Shown piece by piece: positions 62,701-64,000 of a stretch of DNA of 64,000 nt. Positions within the stretch are counted from its first letter, which is position 1. Every line of letters begins with the position of its first letter. The notes beneath the pieces are model-generated. The model saw nothing but the letters and a program-made list of their open reading frames with translations. It was not told the origin of the DNA and ran no database searches. The stretch covers positions 928,016 to 992,015 of the forward strand of contig PTFA01000017.1 in the NCBI GenBank assembly GCA_003342895.1. The letters run 5' to 3'. This DNA comes from Casuarius casuarius (Eukaryota; Chordata; Aves; Casuariiformes; Casuariidae). Position numbers and translations under genes: made by a program.

Positions 62701-64000
62701 ATAACAGTCTTTACTTATAGCAGCTCAGTTTCTTCAGTGCAGGAAAATACGAAGTCCCTGTAAGTATGGATTGCTAGACAGTGTAGACACTTACTCCCCT
62801 TTCCTCCAGACACTGCTCTGTCTGTGGTCAGCTGTTCCCTGAGGGAGCAACCTCCCTCTTGCTGCCACAAGGCATCGCTGCTTTTCCCACCCTCCATCCT
62901 GAAGGAACTGAGAGGCTGCCAACAGTAAGTCAGCATAATTTTTTTCTCAAGTGTTTTTTTCTCTCAACAATGAATGCAATTAATAATTAATATGTACCAT
63001 CTAAAATTCTTTTTAATGTTTTTAAAGCTCTTTGAACCTTCCAATAACTCCCTTGGAAGTTGCAACATAAAGTTTGAGAAACATTGCTCCAGAAGAAGGC
63101 ATACAACTTTTAAAAATATGAGCAAATCCAATACAAATTTTTAAGTGGTAATATCTTTTTACAGCAGTTTCATCAGTAAACAGATTTTAAGCTCAATATT
63201 TTTTTTAATACTGAATCCAGGTCATCACAACAGAATGTTTCCAATAAAATTAACTTTTTATCAGACCAGCCATGACATGAAGAGGTAATGAAGTATTATA
63301 ACTAATTCAGACTCTGCAGGAAAAACCCAGTCAGAATCCATTTTAACAGTGCTGTAAAGAATGCCCAGTTCCCATGTAGTCAAAAGACAACTAAGCCACT
63401 AAGCCAACCAAGACAACTGAAGAGGCAACAAATTAGTATTTTATTTAAATTTAATGATTAAAAAGTGTAAGATCATTAATTCTAATCATAAATGATGAAA
63501 ACAGAATATAACATTGTCTATAGATAAATGGAGGAGGCAATATAGTCAAGTAGGAACAATAATAACAAATATTGATAATTAAAATTAACATTTTCTCTCA
63601 AACCAAGGATTCTGTTGATATTGTTGCTGCTGCTTCTTAGGAGTCTGAAAAGCTGAATATAGCAGAGTGGATATATGATGCATGTGTAATCCAAAGTAAA
63701 ATCTGCTTAAAAAACTACAAACACTAAGCTCCTGGCAATTCTTCACCACGACAATGAATAGTACAGTGAACTATTTTAAATATACAGAAGCTGGCATCCA
63801 AATAAGCTTGATGAGGAGTGTGAGAGAGTGTGTAAGATGGGTCCAAAAATTTTGTCCAAGTCAACGCACGTTGGCTGGCTGGCAGCTAGACCTGTCCCCG
63901 GACTCGCTGAGGTCAGTAAGAGCCTTTCCACCGCAATCAGCAGGGCTTAGGCCAAATTAGCTGAAGCATGATAACACGTTGATCTATTATTCTTTGAGTC

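Overview
This window looks like nuclear DNA from a bird, or at least a sauropsid. It is AT-rich, almost entirely non-coding, and carries CR1 LINE fragments in both orientations. Its only recognisable gene is a vertebrate one whose coding sequence is split into short exons with GT-AG borders. Nothing bacterial, organellar or plasmid-like is visible. The species cannot be named from the sequence.

The gene is CNKSR2 (connector enhancer of kinase suppressor of Ras 2, also CNK2 or MAGUIN), on the minus strand. Eleven consecutive internal coding exons run from 58925 down to 8200. Their phases fit together without a break and give an open frame of 1,735 nt (578 codons plus one base). In protein order they encode: a Ser/Thr/Pro linker following the PDZ domain (58792-58925); the CNK2/3-family region (55065-55276, 50887-50976, 49054-49268); a lysine-rich link (27111-27159); the PH domain (26054-26226, 23846-23919, 21611-21682, 15278-15345); a proline-rich PPPPY segment (9896-9996); and a large Ser-rich, acidic-ended exon (8200-8746). 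The first exons (SAM, CRIC and PDZ domains) lie beyond the right edge. The last exons (C-terminal coiled region and PDZ-binding tail) lie beyond the left edge. Residue numbers in this report count from the first codon of exon 58792-58925.

Region by region: 1-8199 is intron downstream of the last exon seen, with one odd paired-hairpin duplication and a perfect X-box motif. From 8200 to 27159 there are eight exons in modest introns. From 27160 to 49053 there is one intron of about 21.9 kb holding most of the repeats, including a CR1 of about 1.7 kb. From 49054 to 58925 there are four exons, an ancient CR1 and an intragenic CpG-rich island. From 58926 to 64000 is intron with one candidate in-frame 39-nt exon.

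I found no convincing undescribed biological system. The best leads are the candidate 39-nt exon, the CpG island inside the gene, a microsatellite acting as a splice-site pyrimidine tract, and the paired hairpins at 1321-1380. Nearly all other open reading frames in the window are short chance frames in intron DNA.
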